Shown in pieces: positions 19,231 through 28,405 of a DNA stretch of 64,000 nt (the stretch's first letter is position 1; every line of letters begins with the position of its first letter). Under the pieces are notes generated by a model. That model did not search any database and was not told the origin of the DNA. It saw nothing but the letters and a program-made list of their open reading frames with translations. Source of the DNA: Pseudanabaena frigida (GTDB lineage: Bacteria; Cyanobacteriota; Cyanobacteriia; Pseudanabaenales; Pseudanabaenaceae). Both the position numbers and the translations under genes were made by a program. The stretch lies in the NCBI GenBank assembly GCA_003242085.1, contig QBML01000017.1, positions 1 through 64,000 on the forward strand. The letters are read 5' to 3'.

Positions 19231-19281
19231 ATTCTCAAAATCTACTAGGCAGATTTTGAATATTTGGGGATAAGAAAAAAA

Positions 19282-19485
19282 CTAAAGCAAGCCAGTATTT
19301 GCGCCTTGCTTGCCTGTAGCTAGTTCAACTTTTATAATCTTGCCACCCATTTTCATAATGCGTTGCTGTTCAGCAAACCAGTTGTCATAGGATACTAATT
19401 TCGTGAAATAAGTATTTTGCAACTCTCGTTGTGTACGAATGCGGGTTTGGCTAGGTACACAAGCAGTGATTTTAAAAGTCCGCAT
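19282..19485 (-). CDS. apcC: phycobilisome core linker LC7.8
   Basis: A 67-aa basic linker that caps the allophycocyanin trimers in the phycobilisome core. The sequence MRTFKITACVPSQTRIRTQR and the later TGKQGANTG tail are diagnostic. Length is standard. An AAGGAG ribosome site is well spaced. It is the third gene of apcA-apcB-apcC, separated from apcB by 174 bases that contain a GC-rich hairpin likely to lower apcC expression relative to apcAB. Confidence 0.96.
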   Translation of the reverse strand: MRTFKITACVPSQTRIRTQRELQNTYFTKLVSYDNWFAEQQRIMKMGGKIIKVELATGKQGANTGLL

Positions 19486-19557
19486 AGCGGCGATCTCCTT
19501 CAGAGCCAGTTATTAAAAATAAATTACAAAGAAAAATCTTAGACTGACATAAGCGTT

Positions 19558-19597
19558 GGCGGCGAGATAGGAGCTTAAGCTACCTACCTCTGCCGCC
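19558..19597 (-). promoter_or_regulatory. apcB-apcC intercistronic hairpin
   Basis: An imperfect hairpin with base GGCGGC/GCCGCC and an AGCTTAAGCT core. No T run follows directly on the minus strand, so partial termination, processing or RNA stabilisation is more likely than full termination. This fits the known excess of apcAB over apcABC mRNA in cyanobacteria. Confidence 0.6.
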
Positions 19598-19659
19598 TTG
19601 TAAATATTAATTAATTAAAGAAATCAATAAATAATTAGCATTTAACGCTATACCAGCAA

Positions 19660-20145
19660 TTAGCTCAAGCCAGAGCTGATGTAGTCAAGGTATACACCCA
19701 ATTCTTTACCAGCTTCAGATCCAACGATGCTAGCAGCAACTTCTTTGATTGCTTGGATAGCTTGGATGGTGGAAACTACAGGTACTCCAAGGGAGTTGTA
19801 GGTTTCTTTCAAGCCATTGAGTACGCGCTCATCAAGAATAGAAGCATCACCAGCAAGCATTGCATAGGTTGCATAGCGCAAGTAGTAGTCGAGGTCGCGA
19901 ATACAAGCTGCATAGCGACGGGTGGTGTACATGTTTCCGCCGGGACGGGTAACATCAGAGTACAACAAGGACTTAGCAACAGCTTCTTTAACGATAGTTG
20001 CAGAATTTGCAGAGATAGCCGCAGATGCACGAACGCGGAGTTCGCCAGTTGCAAAATAGCTCTTTAGCTTTTCTAGAGAAGCGGAATCAAGGTATTTACC
20101 TTGGACATCAGAAGAATTGATGACGGAAGTAATTGCGTCTTGCAT
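19660..20145 (-). CDS. apcB: allophycocyanin beta subunit
   Basis: A 161-aa phycobiliprotein beta subunit of the phycobilisome core. Cys 81 in [14 protein letters not shown] is the phycocyanobilin attachment site, and Asn 71 in PGGNMY is the residue normally N-methylated. Length and ends ([19 protein letters not shown]) are typical. It lies 124 bases downstream of apcA in the same operon. The ribosome site is weak (AAAAGAT). Confidence 0.97.
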   Translation of the reverse strand: MQDAITSVINSSDVQGKYLDSASLEKLKSYFATGELRVRASAAISANSATIVKEAVAKSLLYSDVTRPGGNMYTTRRYAACIRDLDYYLRYATYAMLAGDASILDERVLNGLKETYNSLGVPVVSTIQAIQAIKEVAASIVGSEAGKELGVYLDYISSGLS

Positions 20146-20269
20146 TTTTGTATATCTTTTAGGTTTGCAATTAGTTTTTTGAATTAGGGATTCAGGATTC
20201 TGAATAGCTTAAATTCTGTTTTTAAAGACAATCGGCTTGAGAACAATCCGATAAAGTTCAGAAATCGCC

Positions 20270-20755
20270 TTACTGCATTGCACCGATGACATAGTCAAAG
20301 TAGTAACCAGCTTCGGCTGCATCTTCACCAGACAACAAGGAAGCGGCTGCGCTCTTCAGACCACGTATACCTTCGGCAACACCAGGAATAGGAGTACCTA
20401 AAGAGTTGTACATTTCCTTAACGCCGACTAGACCGATTTCTTCGATAGGGGTGACATCACCAGAAACAACTCCGTAGGTTACTAAGCGGAGGTAGTAATC
20501 GAGGTCACGCAAGCAAGTTGCTGTCATTTGTTCGCCGTATGCATTTCCACCAGGAGAAACTACATCAGGACGCTTTTGGAAAAGTTGATCGCCAGCTTGT
20601 TTAACGATGCGCTCGCGGGATTCGGTCAAGGTTTGGGCAATGCGAAGACGACGCTCACCAGAGCTTACAAAGCCCTTAATGCGATCTAGTTCACCAGGGC
20701 TGAGGTAACGTGCTTCAGCATCTGCATTCACGATGGACTTCGTGACTACGCTCAT
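20270..20755 (-). CDS. apcA: allophycocyanin alpha subunit
   Basis: A 161-aa core phycobiliprotein (starts [20 protein letters not shown]) with bilin-binding Cys 81 in [11 protein letters not shown]. It forms the alpha-beta heterodimer with ApcB. GGAG about ten bases before the ATG is the ribosome site. The core-membrane linker gene apcE, often directly upstream in other cyanobacteria, is absent here; a TMEM14-like gene lies 252 bases upstream, leaving room for a long apcA leader and strong promoter. Confidence 0.97.
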   Translation of the reverse strand: MSVVTKSIVNADAEARYLSPGELDRIKGFVSSGERRLRIAQTLTESRERIVKQAGDQLFQKRPDVVSPGGNAYGEQMTATCLRDLDYYLRLVTYGVVSGDVTPIEEIGLVGVKEMYNSLGTPIPGVAEGIRGLKSAAASLLSGEDAAEAGYYFDYVIGAMQ

Positions 20756-21007
20756 TTAATTTTTTCTCCAATCAAAAATGTGAATAAAAACGATTGATGT
20801 GATGCCGTACCATGCAGAATTCCTTTGCTCTCGCTATGTCTGTAGAGACAGTTACAAAAAACTTAGGGGCGTATCTGACATGGAAGGTTTCTTTGTCAAA
20901 GCAATGATTACCAAAACATTTTGAAGCATTGCGTTGTCTACAAGCTTTTCTTCATCACACTTCTTAACATTTGTTATGGTAACACTAGAGATGAAAAGCA
21001 GGATCAA

Positions 21008-21322
21008 TTAGCTTGAAAGTAAGGCTGTACCAAGAGTTGCAACACCCCCGAGGATCATCAAACCTGCTGGCATAAATTTTTTAGTTTTTATTAAGCGCAC
21101 GATGAAGACGATCACCAATAGAGCCGCGATTGCCATACCAGCGATTTTGCCCCACTCTTGATTTTGGGCTGCGGCGGTTCCTGCTATTAGTAGACCAAGT
21201 CCGCTAATGCTGCCAGAGATGATTGAAGCTTTGCTTTGACTTTTTGCAAATCCGATAATTCCACCAGTGATTGCGACTACTCCATAGACAATCAAGGCAA
21301 GTGTACTTGGGGAAAAATTCAT
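21008..21322 (-). CDS. TMEM14-like small membrane protein
   Basis: A 104-aa protein made of about four glycine- and alanine-rich hydrophobic helices, matching the TMEM14 (UPF0136) family. Plant plastid relatives (FAX proteins) move fatty acids across the envelope, so a lipid-related role is possible; for cyanobacterial members the function is not established. It is on the same strand as apcA but 252 bases away, so probably a separate unit. Confidence 0.75.
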   Translation of the reverse strand: MNFSPSTLALIVYGVVAITGGIIGFAKSQSKASIISGSISGLGLLIAGTAAAQNQEWGKIAGMAIAALLVIVFIVRLIKTKKFMPAGLMILGGVATLGTALLSS

Positions 21323-21429
21323 AGGTGTATTTCTAGTTTTTCAAACTAGGGAAGTAAAAAATATCAAAGTCCATGCTAGCGAACTGTTTTCTGGGCAATT
21401 GCTAGCGTGAAAGTTTGGTTACACAAATT

Positions 21430-21486
21430 TACAATTCAAAACCCAGAACATGGAAGATATGCACCATTCCATGTTCTGGGTTTCAT
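21430..21486. repeat. hairpin repeat with CAAAACCCA end
   Basis: A perfect 17-bp stem (21439-21455 with 21467-21483) whose outer end is AAACCCAG/CTGGGTTT. The motif ATGTTTTGGGTTTTAT and then ATTCTGGGTTGTATGTTCT follow at 21485-21519, looking like extra copies of the right end. Related by its ends to the class B hairpins, but the apex differs. The ORF that crosses this region is not convincing. Confidence 0.65.
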
Positions 21487-21583
21487 GTTTTGGGTTTTAT
21501 ATTCTGGGTTGTATGTTCTAACAAATCTGTTTGAAGCTATAGCTGTTAGAAGCTATACAGCCTATTTAGGTTTTATTTGCTTT

Positions 21584-21660
21584 AAGAAACCCTTTAAAAG
21601 TGTTGCAAAGCAACACTTTTAAAGGGTTTCTTGGGTTTTGAGCAAGCGCAAAGAGCTGTA
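21584..21660. repeat. class A hairpin repeat, copy 2 (inverted)
   Basis: A perfect 23-bp stem (21584-21606 with 21610-21632, loop AAA) with apex GTTGCAAAGCAAC, followed by the inverted flank TTGGGTTTTGAGCAAGCGCA ending AGAGCTGTA. It sits just after the stop of the M23 peptidase gene. With the preceding hairpin it fills most of the 352-base gap. Confidence 0.85.
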
Positions 21661-21674
21661 ACCTAGAGCAAAAA

Positions 21675-22607
21675 TTAGTTAGTCATAATTGACGCGATGC
21701 GGTTTAGGTAAGGTGCGGGATCGAGGGCTACCCAGCCATCACCTGAAGGAACCATGATTTCAAAGTGCAAATGTGGCCCTGTTGAGCGTCCAGTTGAGCC
21801 AACAATGCCAATTTGTTGACCTTGAGCTACACTTTGACCTTGAGAGACGTAAATAGCTTCAAGGTGGGCATAGCGAGTACCAGTGGAGCCGTGATCTATT
21901 TCTACTAGGTTGCCATAGCCATCACCCCAGCCAGCAAAATCAACTCGACCTGCTTTGGCAGCAATTACAGGAGTGCCTAGGGGTGCACCTAGGTCAATGC
22001 CGCTATGAAATGACCAAATTGTGGTGACAGGATTCATTCTCCAGCCATAGTTAGAGGTGACTGGCACAGAGTAAGGCAGTGGATAGCCACCTGTTTGAAA
22101 AATCAAGCTAGGATTTTCTGAGCCTCTGGCGATCGCTGAGTTGAAGGGAAGAGCTTCGGGTTTCCAGATTGCCCCAGGCACAAATACAACTTTTGGGCGA
22201 CGTTGACAACCGTTGCGTTCGAATAAAACATCGGCACGGATATTGTATTTTTTGGCAACGATTGTGTAATTTTCGTCATTTTTAAAACGATAGGTTAACC
22301 CATCAATGGGTGGGATCGATAAAGTTTGTCCAACTTGAACCTCACCGTTGCGAACTTCGGGGTTTAGTCCCATCAAGGTTGCAGTTTTTAGCTGGTATTG
22401 CTTGGCGATCGCTTCAAGGGTTTCTCCCTGTTTGACTTTGTGTTGGAGTAAGTCATCGAGGGTTGGTTTACCACATAATTCTTCTGCCTCTTTGGCGGCA
22501 GATTGCTCAACAGGAGTATTTGGCGTTGTTGAGGTTGCGAGGGCAGGAAAGGTAATTAAATTGGCGATCGCAACTAGTAGAAAAGAGATTTTCCAAGACG
22601 GCTTCAT
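21675..22607 (-). CDS. secreted M23 peptidase with LysM repeats
   Basis: A 310-aa envelope protein. A signal peptide (about 1-25, ending PALATS) is followed by a clear LysM (VKQGETLEAIAKQYQL, about 57-101), a second, weaker LysM-like unit (about 105-150) and a C-terminal lasto-staphylolysin M23 metallopeptidase or NlpD/EnvC-like domain (about 190-305). Zinc ligands are visible in HSGIDLG and HLHFEI. It binds peptidoglycan and either cuts cross-bridges or activates amidases; since the H...D and HxH ligands are present I expect an active enzyme. A 12-bp inverted repeat 84 bases upstream (22691-22719) could be an operator. Confidence 0.88.
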   Translation of the reverse strand: MKPSWKISFLLVAIANLITFPALATSTTPNTPVEQSAAKEAEELCGKPTLDDLLQHKVKQGETLEAIAKQYQLKTATLMGLNPEVRNGEVQVGQTLSIPPIDGLTYRFKNDENYTIVAKKYNIRADVLFERNGCQRRPKVVFVPGAIWKPEALPFNSAIARGSENPSLIFQTGGYPLPYSVPVTSNYGWRMNPVTTIWSFHSGIDLGAPLGTPVIAAKAGRVDFAGWGDGYGNLVEIDHGSTGTRYAHLEAIYVSQGQSVAQGQQIGIVGSTGRSTGPHLHFEIMVPSGDGWVALDPAPYLNRIASIMTN

Positions 22608-22690
22608 GGAGTATTACTTAGACAATGTGTGTGAGGGGATATGTTGAGGGTAGGGATTTGAATTAATGGTTTGACAAAAAAGTAACAGAA

Positions 22691-22719
22691 CATGAAGATT
22701 TATGTAGTAAATCTTCATG
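22691..22719. promoter_or_regulatory. inverted repeat upstream of the M23 gene
   Basis: CATGAAGATTTA (22691-22702) and TAAATCTTCATG (22708-22719) form a perfect 12-bp inverted repeat around TGTAG. It could be an operator or a small hairpin. The rest of 22608-22905 holds no gene I can support. Confidence 0.35.
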
Positions 22720-22905
22720 AAAATAGTGCATTGATATTTTCGCAGCGATCGCTGCTTTATTAACACCACCAATCTGGTGATTTATATCCACTGCCAATAT
22801 CGACAAGATATAAAACAAAAAATGATATGGGTGTAAAGCCTATCCTCCAACCTTAGTTTTTGATGGCTCTAAGGGTCATGCAGCAATTACCGATCAAACG
22901 AACCG

Positions 22906-22986
22906 CAAGAAAAAATATTGAAAGCATTGCTTTGCAACGCCTTCAATATTTTTTCTTGGCTTGGGTTTGAGCGCAAAGCGCTGTAA
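22906..22986. repeat. class A hairpin repeat, copy 3 (inverted)
   Basis: Stem 22906-22958 with a few mismatches and apex ATTGCTTTGCAAC, followed by the inverted flank TTGGGTTTGAGCGCAAAGCG then CTGTA. This is the clearest version of the shared flank. It lies in the spacer upstream of the inositol monophosphatase gene. Confidence 0.85.
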
Positions 22987-23107
22987 GGGTATGAAAATAT
23001 GCGACCTTTACTTGTGAAATCCTCTATGGGAGAAGATAGGTAAGACATCTTCATAGATGTCTTTTGGAAATACATCGCAATCAATCACACAATTAATTTT
23101 CAAAGTC

Positions 23108-23959
23108 ATGACAAATTTGCTAGCTTCTGTTAGTCAAGAGCAACTACAAAACTTCTTAGATATTGCTACTGAAGCTGCTTGCGCGGGTGGTGCAGTACTA
23201 AAATCCTATGCTGGAAATCTCCAAGAAAAGGAGGTTGAAGAAAAGCGTCCAGGAGACCTAGTAACGATTGCAGACAAAGAGTCTGAAGCAATGGTTCTGT
23301 CAATTTTGCAGCGCCACTTTCCCGATCATGGAATTCTAGCCGAAGAATCTGGTGTATTAGGGAATACTGATAGTCGATATTTGTGGGCGATCGATCCTCT
23401 AGATGGGACGACCAATTTTGCTCATCAATATCCATTTTCATCAGTATCGATCGCTTTATTAATTGATGGAATTCCTTCTGTCGGTGCAATTTACGATCCA
23501 TTTCGGGATGAAATATTTCGGGCGGCAACTGGATTAGGCGCAACCCGTAATCGTCGACCCATCAACGTTTCAACTACTACAGAACTCACTCGCAGTTTGC
23601 TAGTAACTGGATTTGCTTACGATCGCACCCGCACTGAAGACAACAACTATGCTGAGTTTTGTCATTTCACTCATCTGACTCAAGGTGTAAGGCGAGGCGG
23701 TTCGGCGGCAATGGATTTGGCTTATGTTGCCTGTGGTCGATTAGATGGCTATTGGGAGCGTGGGTTATCTTTATGGGATTTGGCGGCAGGTGTAGTGATT
23801 GTGAGAGAGGCTGGTGGTATCGTTACAGCCTATGACGGAAGTGAGCATATTCCAAAATCAGGAAGATTACTAGCAACTAATGGTCATTTGCATAAACAGA
23901 TGATCGAGGAGTTAGCGCTGATCAAACCTTTACCATTTAAGTTTCCATTTGGAAGATAA
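23108..23959 (+). CDS. inositol monophosphatase family protein
   Basis: A 283-aa magnesium-dependent phosphatase of the IMPase/SuhB superfamily. Metal-site motifs are EESG (about 78-81), WAIDPLDGTTNFAHQYP (about 93-109) and LWDLAAGVVIVREAGG (about 222-237). I prefer ATG 23108 (MTNLLASVSQ) over the ATG 51 bases upstream, because family members begin near here. Cyanobacterial members act on inositol phosphate or on sugar bisphosphates; the choice cannot be made by reading. It ends 30 bases before a two-way terminator. Confidence 0.9.
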   Translation: MTNLLASVSQEQLQNFLDIATEAACAGGAVLKSYAGNLQEKEVEEKRPGDLVTIADKESEAMVLSILQRHFPDHGILAEESGVLGNTDSRYLWAIDPLDGTTNFAHQYPFSSVSIALLIDGIPSVGAIYDPFRDEIFRAATGLGATRNRRPINVSTTTELTRSLLVTGFAYDRTRTEDNNYAEFCHFTHLTQGVRRGGSAAMDLAYVACGRLDGYWERGLSLWDLAAGVVIVREAGGIVTAYDGSEHIPKSGRLLATNGHLHKQMIEELALIKPLPFKFPFGR

Positions 23960-23989
23960 AAAGGAAGTAATGATTTTAGATTAGGATTA

Positions 23990-24032
23990 CTATTAAAGAA
24001 AGGCGGTGCTTTGCACCGCCTTTCTTTAATAG
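23990..24032. terminator. two-way terminator between convergent genes
   Basis: A perfect 20-bp stem with loop TTT and core GGCGGTGC/GCACCGCC, flanked by A/T tracts. The stop codon of the minus-strand gene (24026-24028) is inside it. Confidence 0.88.
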
Positions 24033-25096
24033 GTTTTAAGTTGCAAGCGTTCCATTAGATAGCAGAGGCAATCTTGGCGAATAATGTCCGTATTAAGCGT
24101 CAACATTGATGGCATGACAGGAACTTTTAATTTGATTTCACCATTTTGGATTTGGAAATAGAGATCGCCTTTTTCTTCACCCTCTTCGCTTAAAGCTGAC
24201 AAATTGGCTTTATCAGTTTTCGCTGTGCCAAAGTTTGCCCCAATCGGTAATTCGCGAAAATTTAAGCAATCCATGCCGTTAGGGAAAGTAATGTCATCAT
24301 CAGGCTCGCCCGTAAAGCTGAAATTAATCTGTTCAGGTACTTTGACGATCGCCACTGTGTGAAACAAATCAATATCGGCGATCAGCGAGTCTGGCAGGTA
24401 ATCAAAACTATCAAGATTGAGGCAAATTTCTATAAAAGCCAAGGCATGGGCTGTGCCATCGGGGACATCGGGCTGTCCGCACTCTACGACAATAGAGGGG
24501 CAGAAATGTCCAAAAGCAAAAGATTGAACGGTTTTGGGACTGGTGTAATAGACAACGGTTTTGCTAAATAATCGGGCAAGTTTCCGAAAATCCTTCTCTA
24601 AATGCGTAATGCAACCATAATGAGGATTCCTACCAGTATTATTGTGGACATCAATACTGGCAAATACCCCACGCGATCGCATTTCCTCTATTACCTGTTG
24701 TGCCATGTGATGTTCTGGCAAGTCTCCTGTTTGCCAAATGCGATTGTAGTCAGGTTGATTGGGTAAATGTCTGAGGCGATATTTTGCTGCTGAAATATTA
24801 CCGATAAATACTGATAAAGATCGCGGTAGCTTTTTATTTTCGTATTTACGCAATAATTCACGGATCGCTAGCCAACTAGTAGTTTCATTGCCATGTAACA
24901 AAACCGAAACAAATAGTGGGGGGTGACGCTCTCCTTCTAGATGAATTAGTGTGGGGCGCTTAAGTAATTGAAAAAGTTGGTTAGATTCGAGATCTAGTAA
25001 ACCTTTTGGAATGCGATCGAAAACATCAAGCATGGCAAAAATCAAAGCAGACAAAAATTTATAGTAACTGCCATAAAGGACATTCGATGTTTTCAC
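24026..25096 (-). CDS. AstE/AspA-like zinc amidohydrolase (M14 family)
   Basis: A protein of up to 356 aa similar to succinylglutamate desuccinylase and aspartoacylase. Zinc ligands and catalytic residues are seen in LLHGNETTSW (His and Glu, about 88-93), DVHNNTGRN (His, about 150) and VECGQPD (Glu, about 203). The first 21 residues may not be translated, since MLDVFDRIPKGLL (start 25033) is a plausible alternative start. The substrate is unknown: these enzymes cleave N-acylated amino acids. The stop codon lies within the terminator shared with the inositol phosphatase gene. Confidence 0.8.
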   Translation of the reverse strand: MKTSNVLYGSYYKFLSALIFAMLDVFDRIPKGLLDLESNQLFQLLKRPTLIHLEGERHPPLFVSVLLHGNETTSWLAIRELLRKYENKKLPRSLSVFIGNISAAKYRLRHLPNQPDYNRIWQTGDLPEHHMAQQVIEEMRSRGVFASIDVHNNTGRNPHYGCITHLEKDFRKLARLFSKTVVYYTSPKTVQSFAFGHFCPSIVVECGQPDVPDGTAHALAFIEICLNLDSFDYLPDSLIADIDLFHTVAIVKVPEQINFSFTGEPDDDITFPNGMDCLNFRELPIGANFGTAKTDKANLSALSEEGEEKGDLYFQIQNGEIKLKVPVMPSMLTLNTDIIRQDCLCYLMERLQLKTY

Positions 25097-25104
25097 TGAG
25101 AATA

Positions 25105-25145
25105 TTTAAAGAAAAAAGGACGCATTGCGTCCTTTTTTCTTTAAA
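25105..25145. terminator. hairpin terminator downstream of psaC
   Basis: A perfect stem (TTTAAAGAAAAAAGGACGC with its complement) around ATT. It is about 100 bases beyond the psaC stop and 9 bases upstream of the amidohydrolase start, so it insulates the two minus-strand genes. Confidence 0.82.
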
Positions 25146-25242
25146 AGCAATTTAGGAGCGCCGTATGGCACTCCTAAATCTAAATGCAGGATAAAAATAA
25201 TTGCACTTAATGAAAAATAAACACAAATCCAACCAACTAAGA

Positions 25243-26255
<1,013 letters not shown>

Positions 26256-26990
26256 ATGACTCTGCAAACAGACATTAATAGCGCCGCCGCAGAACTTAAG
26301 GGAAAAACTCCTCAAGAAGTTCTCACATGGTGTCTCGGTAACTATTCAAAGATCGCGCTCGCTTCTAGTTTTGGCGCAGAAGACGTAGTGCTAATCGATA
26401 TGATGGCAAAAATTCGTTCTGATGCCCATGTCTTCACCCTTGATACGGGTCGTTTAAACGCTGAAACCTATGAAGTAATCGCGAAAGTACAGCAAAAATA
26501 TCCTCAACTTCAATTGCAAATTATGTTTCCACAAGCTGAAGCAGTGGAGCAAATGGTTAGCGAAAAAGGAATTAATCTGTTCTATGACAGTGTCGAAAAT
26601 CGTAAGCAATGTTGTTATATTCGTAAGGTCGAACCGCTTAGTCGAGCTACTAAAGGTCTTGATGCATGGATTACAGGGCTACGTCGCGATCAAACAGCTA
26701 ACCGTTCTACGATGGAAACCGTTGAGCTAGATGGCGATCGCAATATTGCAAAAATCAACCCTTTGATCGATTGGTCAAACGAACAAGTTTGGGAATACAT
26801 TCGCGCGAATGATGTTCCCTACAATGCTCTCCACGACCAAAATTTCCCAAGTATTGGTTGTGCGCCTTGTACTAGAGCGATTCAACCAGGTGAAGATTTG
26901 CGTGCTGGTCGTTGGTGGTGGGAGATGAGTAATCAAGAATGTGGATTGCACGTCACGAGCGATGGTAGATTAGTTCGCGCTAAAGGCTAG
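26256..26990 (+). CDS. cysH: phosphoadenylyl/adenylyl-sulfate reductase
   Basis: A 244-aa reductase of assimilatory sulfate reduction that makes sulfite from activated sulfate. The nucleotide-binding SSFGAED loop (about 38-44), LDTGRL, and the catalytic ECGLH (Cys 229) are present. It also has Cys 119-Cys 120 (RKQCCYIRK) and Cys 202/Cys 205 (GCAPCTR), the four ligands of a [4Fe-4S] cluster. That set is typical of enzymes using adenylyl sulfate (APS), while classical PAPS reductases lack it, so APS may be the real substrate. Single gene with its own terminator. Confidence 0.92.
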   Translation: MTLQTDINSAAAELKGKTPQEVLTWCLGNYSKIALASSFGAEDVVLIDMMAKIRSDAHVFTLDTGRLNAETYEVIAKVQQKYPQLQLQIMFPQAEAVEQMVSEKGINLFYDSVENRKQCCYIRKVEPLSRATKGLDAWITGLRRDQTANRSTMETVELDGDRNIAKINPLIDWSNEQVWEYIRANDVPYNALHDQNFPSIGCAPCTRAIQPGEDLRAGRWWWEMSNQECGLHVTSDGRLVRAKG

Positions 26991-26991
26991 G

Positions 26992-27022
26992 TTATAAAGG
27001 CTCGCTTAGCGAGCCTTTATAA
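26992..27022 (+). terminator. terminator of cysH
   Basis: A perfect 15-bp stem TTATAAAGGCTCGCT/AGCGAGCCTTTATAA around one T, one base after the cysH stop. Confidence 0.82.
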
Positions 27023-27070
27023 TAGAGAGAATGTGCGCAAAAAAAATCTGGAATTATTAAAGTTATCAAT

Positions 27071-27949
27071 ATGGCTATCGGGCTACAGTATCGCAATTGG
27101 TACTTTCAAGGATGGCGAGCGCGTTATGGATTCTGCCAGTCGCGAAGTTCTCATAGTAATAAGCCACCAATTTTATTAATTCATGGATTTGGGGCAGCAA
27201 TTGACCATTGGCGGGGAAATATCCCTGCGTTATCTGAAAACCATGCGGTATATGCGATCGATTTGCTGGGATTCGGAGGTTCGGAAAAGCCACCAACTCG
27301 CTATTCTATCTATTTGTGGGTAGAACAAGTTTTTCAGTTCTGGCGCAAATTTATTGGCGTACCAATGGTAATAATTGGGAACTCTATTGGTTCGCTAGTT
27401 GCCGCGATCGCTGCTAGCCATCACCCCGAAATGGCCTCGGCAGTTGTTACTATCAGCTTGCCCGATATTGATGCTTTTAATGCAATGGTTCCTAAATTGC
27501 TACAACCGCTCGAACGCGCAGTAAAAGCGATTGTATCTGCATTACTAGTTAAACCTCTATTTCATCTAGTTAGACAACCATTTATAATCCGTTTAGTTCT
27601 TAACGGAATTGTCTATTGCGATCGCCGTCGTGTTGATGATGAACTAGTTGAAATTATTGCTAAGCCTGCCCGCGATCGTCAAGCATCTGAGGCCTTTCTT
27701 AGACTAAATCGGAGCCTCAACCAGCCAAATTATTCACCTAGTTTGACGCAAGCTCTTTCGCAATTACAAGTTCCATTATTAATTTTGTGGGGAAGTCGCG
27801 ATCGCCTAATTCCGCCATCTGAGGGAAAACGTTTAGTTCAGTATGCGTCCAATGCAACGTTAATGTACTTGGAAGGAATGGGACATTGCGCTCACGACGA
27901 AAACCCTGAGCGTGTTAACCATGAAATTTTAAATTGGCTTGCCCCATAA
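27071..27949 (+). CDS. alpha/beta-fold hydrolase
   Basis: A 292-aa alpha/beta hydrolase with all catalytic pieces: oxyanion HGFG (about 38-41), nucleophile Ser 105 in GNSIGS, acid Asp in WGSRDRLIP, and His in GMGHCAHDE. The DHWRGNIPAL and FGGSEKP stretches are typical of the cyanobacterial members. The substrate is unknown (esterase, lipase or haloalkane dehalogenase-like). Three hairpin repeats follow the stop. Confidence 0.85.
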   Translation: MAIGLQYRNWYFQGWRARYGFCQSRSSHSNKPPILLIHGFGAAIDHWRGNIPALSENHAVYAIDLLGFGGSEKPPTRYSIYLWVEQVFQFWRKFIGVPMVIIGNSIGSLVAAIAASHHPEMASAVVTISLPDIDAFNAMVPKLLQPLERAVKAIVSALLVKPLFHLVRQPFIIRLVLNGIVYCDRRRVDDELVEIIAKPARDRQASEAFLRLNRSLNQPNYSPSLTQALSQLQVPLLILWGSRDRLIPPSEGKRLVQYASNATLMYLEGMGHCAHDENPERVNHEILNWLAP

Positions 27950-27961
27950 TTTTGTTATAGC

Positions 27962-28055
27962 GGTTTTAATTTTGTCTACGGCAAAATTAAAACCCAAAAG
28001 ACTTGCTGAGATTAATTTTCTGTTTTCAAATGAGTGCATACTCATTTGAAAACAG
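27962..28055. repeat. two adjacent hairpins after the hydrolase gene
   Basis: First hairpin: GGTTTTAATTTTG (27962-27974) pairs with CAAAATTAAAACC (27982-27994). Second: a perfect 16-bp stem at 28020-28035 with 28040-28055 (CTGTTTTCAAATGAGT and its complement). The first probably ends transcription of the hydrolase gene. The AAAACCCAAAAG end of the first resembles the class B repeat ends. Confidence 0.7.
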
Positions 28056-28063
28056 CTATAACT

Positions 28064-28145
28064 ACAGCGCTTTGAGCTCCAGCCAAAACCAAGAAAAATT
28101 TTAAAAGCGTTGCGAAGCAACGCTTTTAAAATTTTTCTTGTGGTT
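28064..28145. repeat. class A hairpin repeat, copy 4
   Basis: Flank ACAGCGCTTTGAGCTCCAGC then AAAACC, followed by a perfect 24-bp stem (28090-28113 with 28117-28140) with apex GTTGCGAAGCAAC. The rest of the spacer to 28405 is AT-rich with no gene; it should contain the promoter of the dioxygenase gene. Confidence 0.85.
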
Positions 28146-28405
28146 TGTTTGATCGGTATTAGCTGTAAATAAACATCGCACAACGTGAAATCTCTATATA
28201 TGCGCGGGAAACTATACTAACAATTATCACAAAATCTAAAAAAAAAGTAAAACAGGCTGACAATTTGACGAATAACATTTAAAATTATGAGCAAATATAT
28301 TTAGCATGATGAATGATGGGAACTTTTTGTTAGTTCAAAAGTCTCTCATAGCGATCTGAGACGTTGCTAGTTAGGACTAAAAAATTGTTTCAGAGGCTTC
28401 TTTAG

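Noticed and set aside
21407-21622. 71-aa ORF across the two hairpins upstream of the M23 gene
   Set aside because: It is made of repeat DNA and has no ribosome site or domain.
27929-28183. 84-aa minus-strand ORF
   Set aside because: It runs through three hairpin repeats and has no domain.
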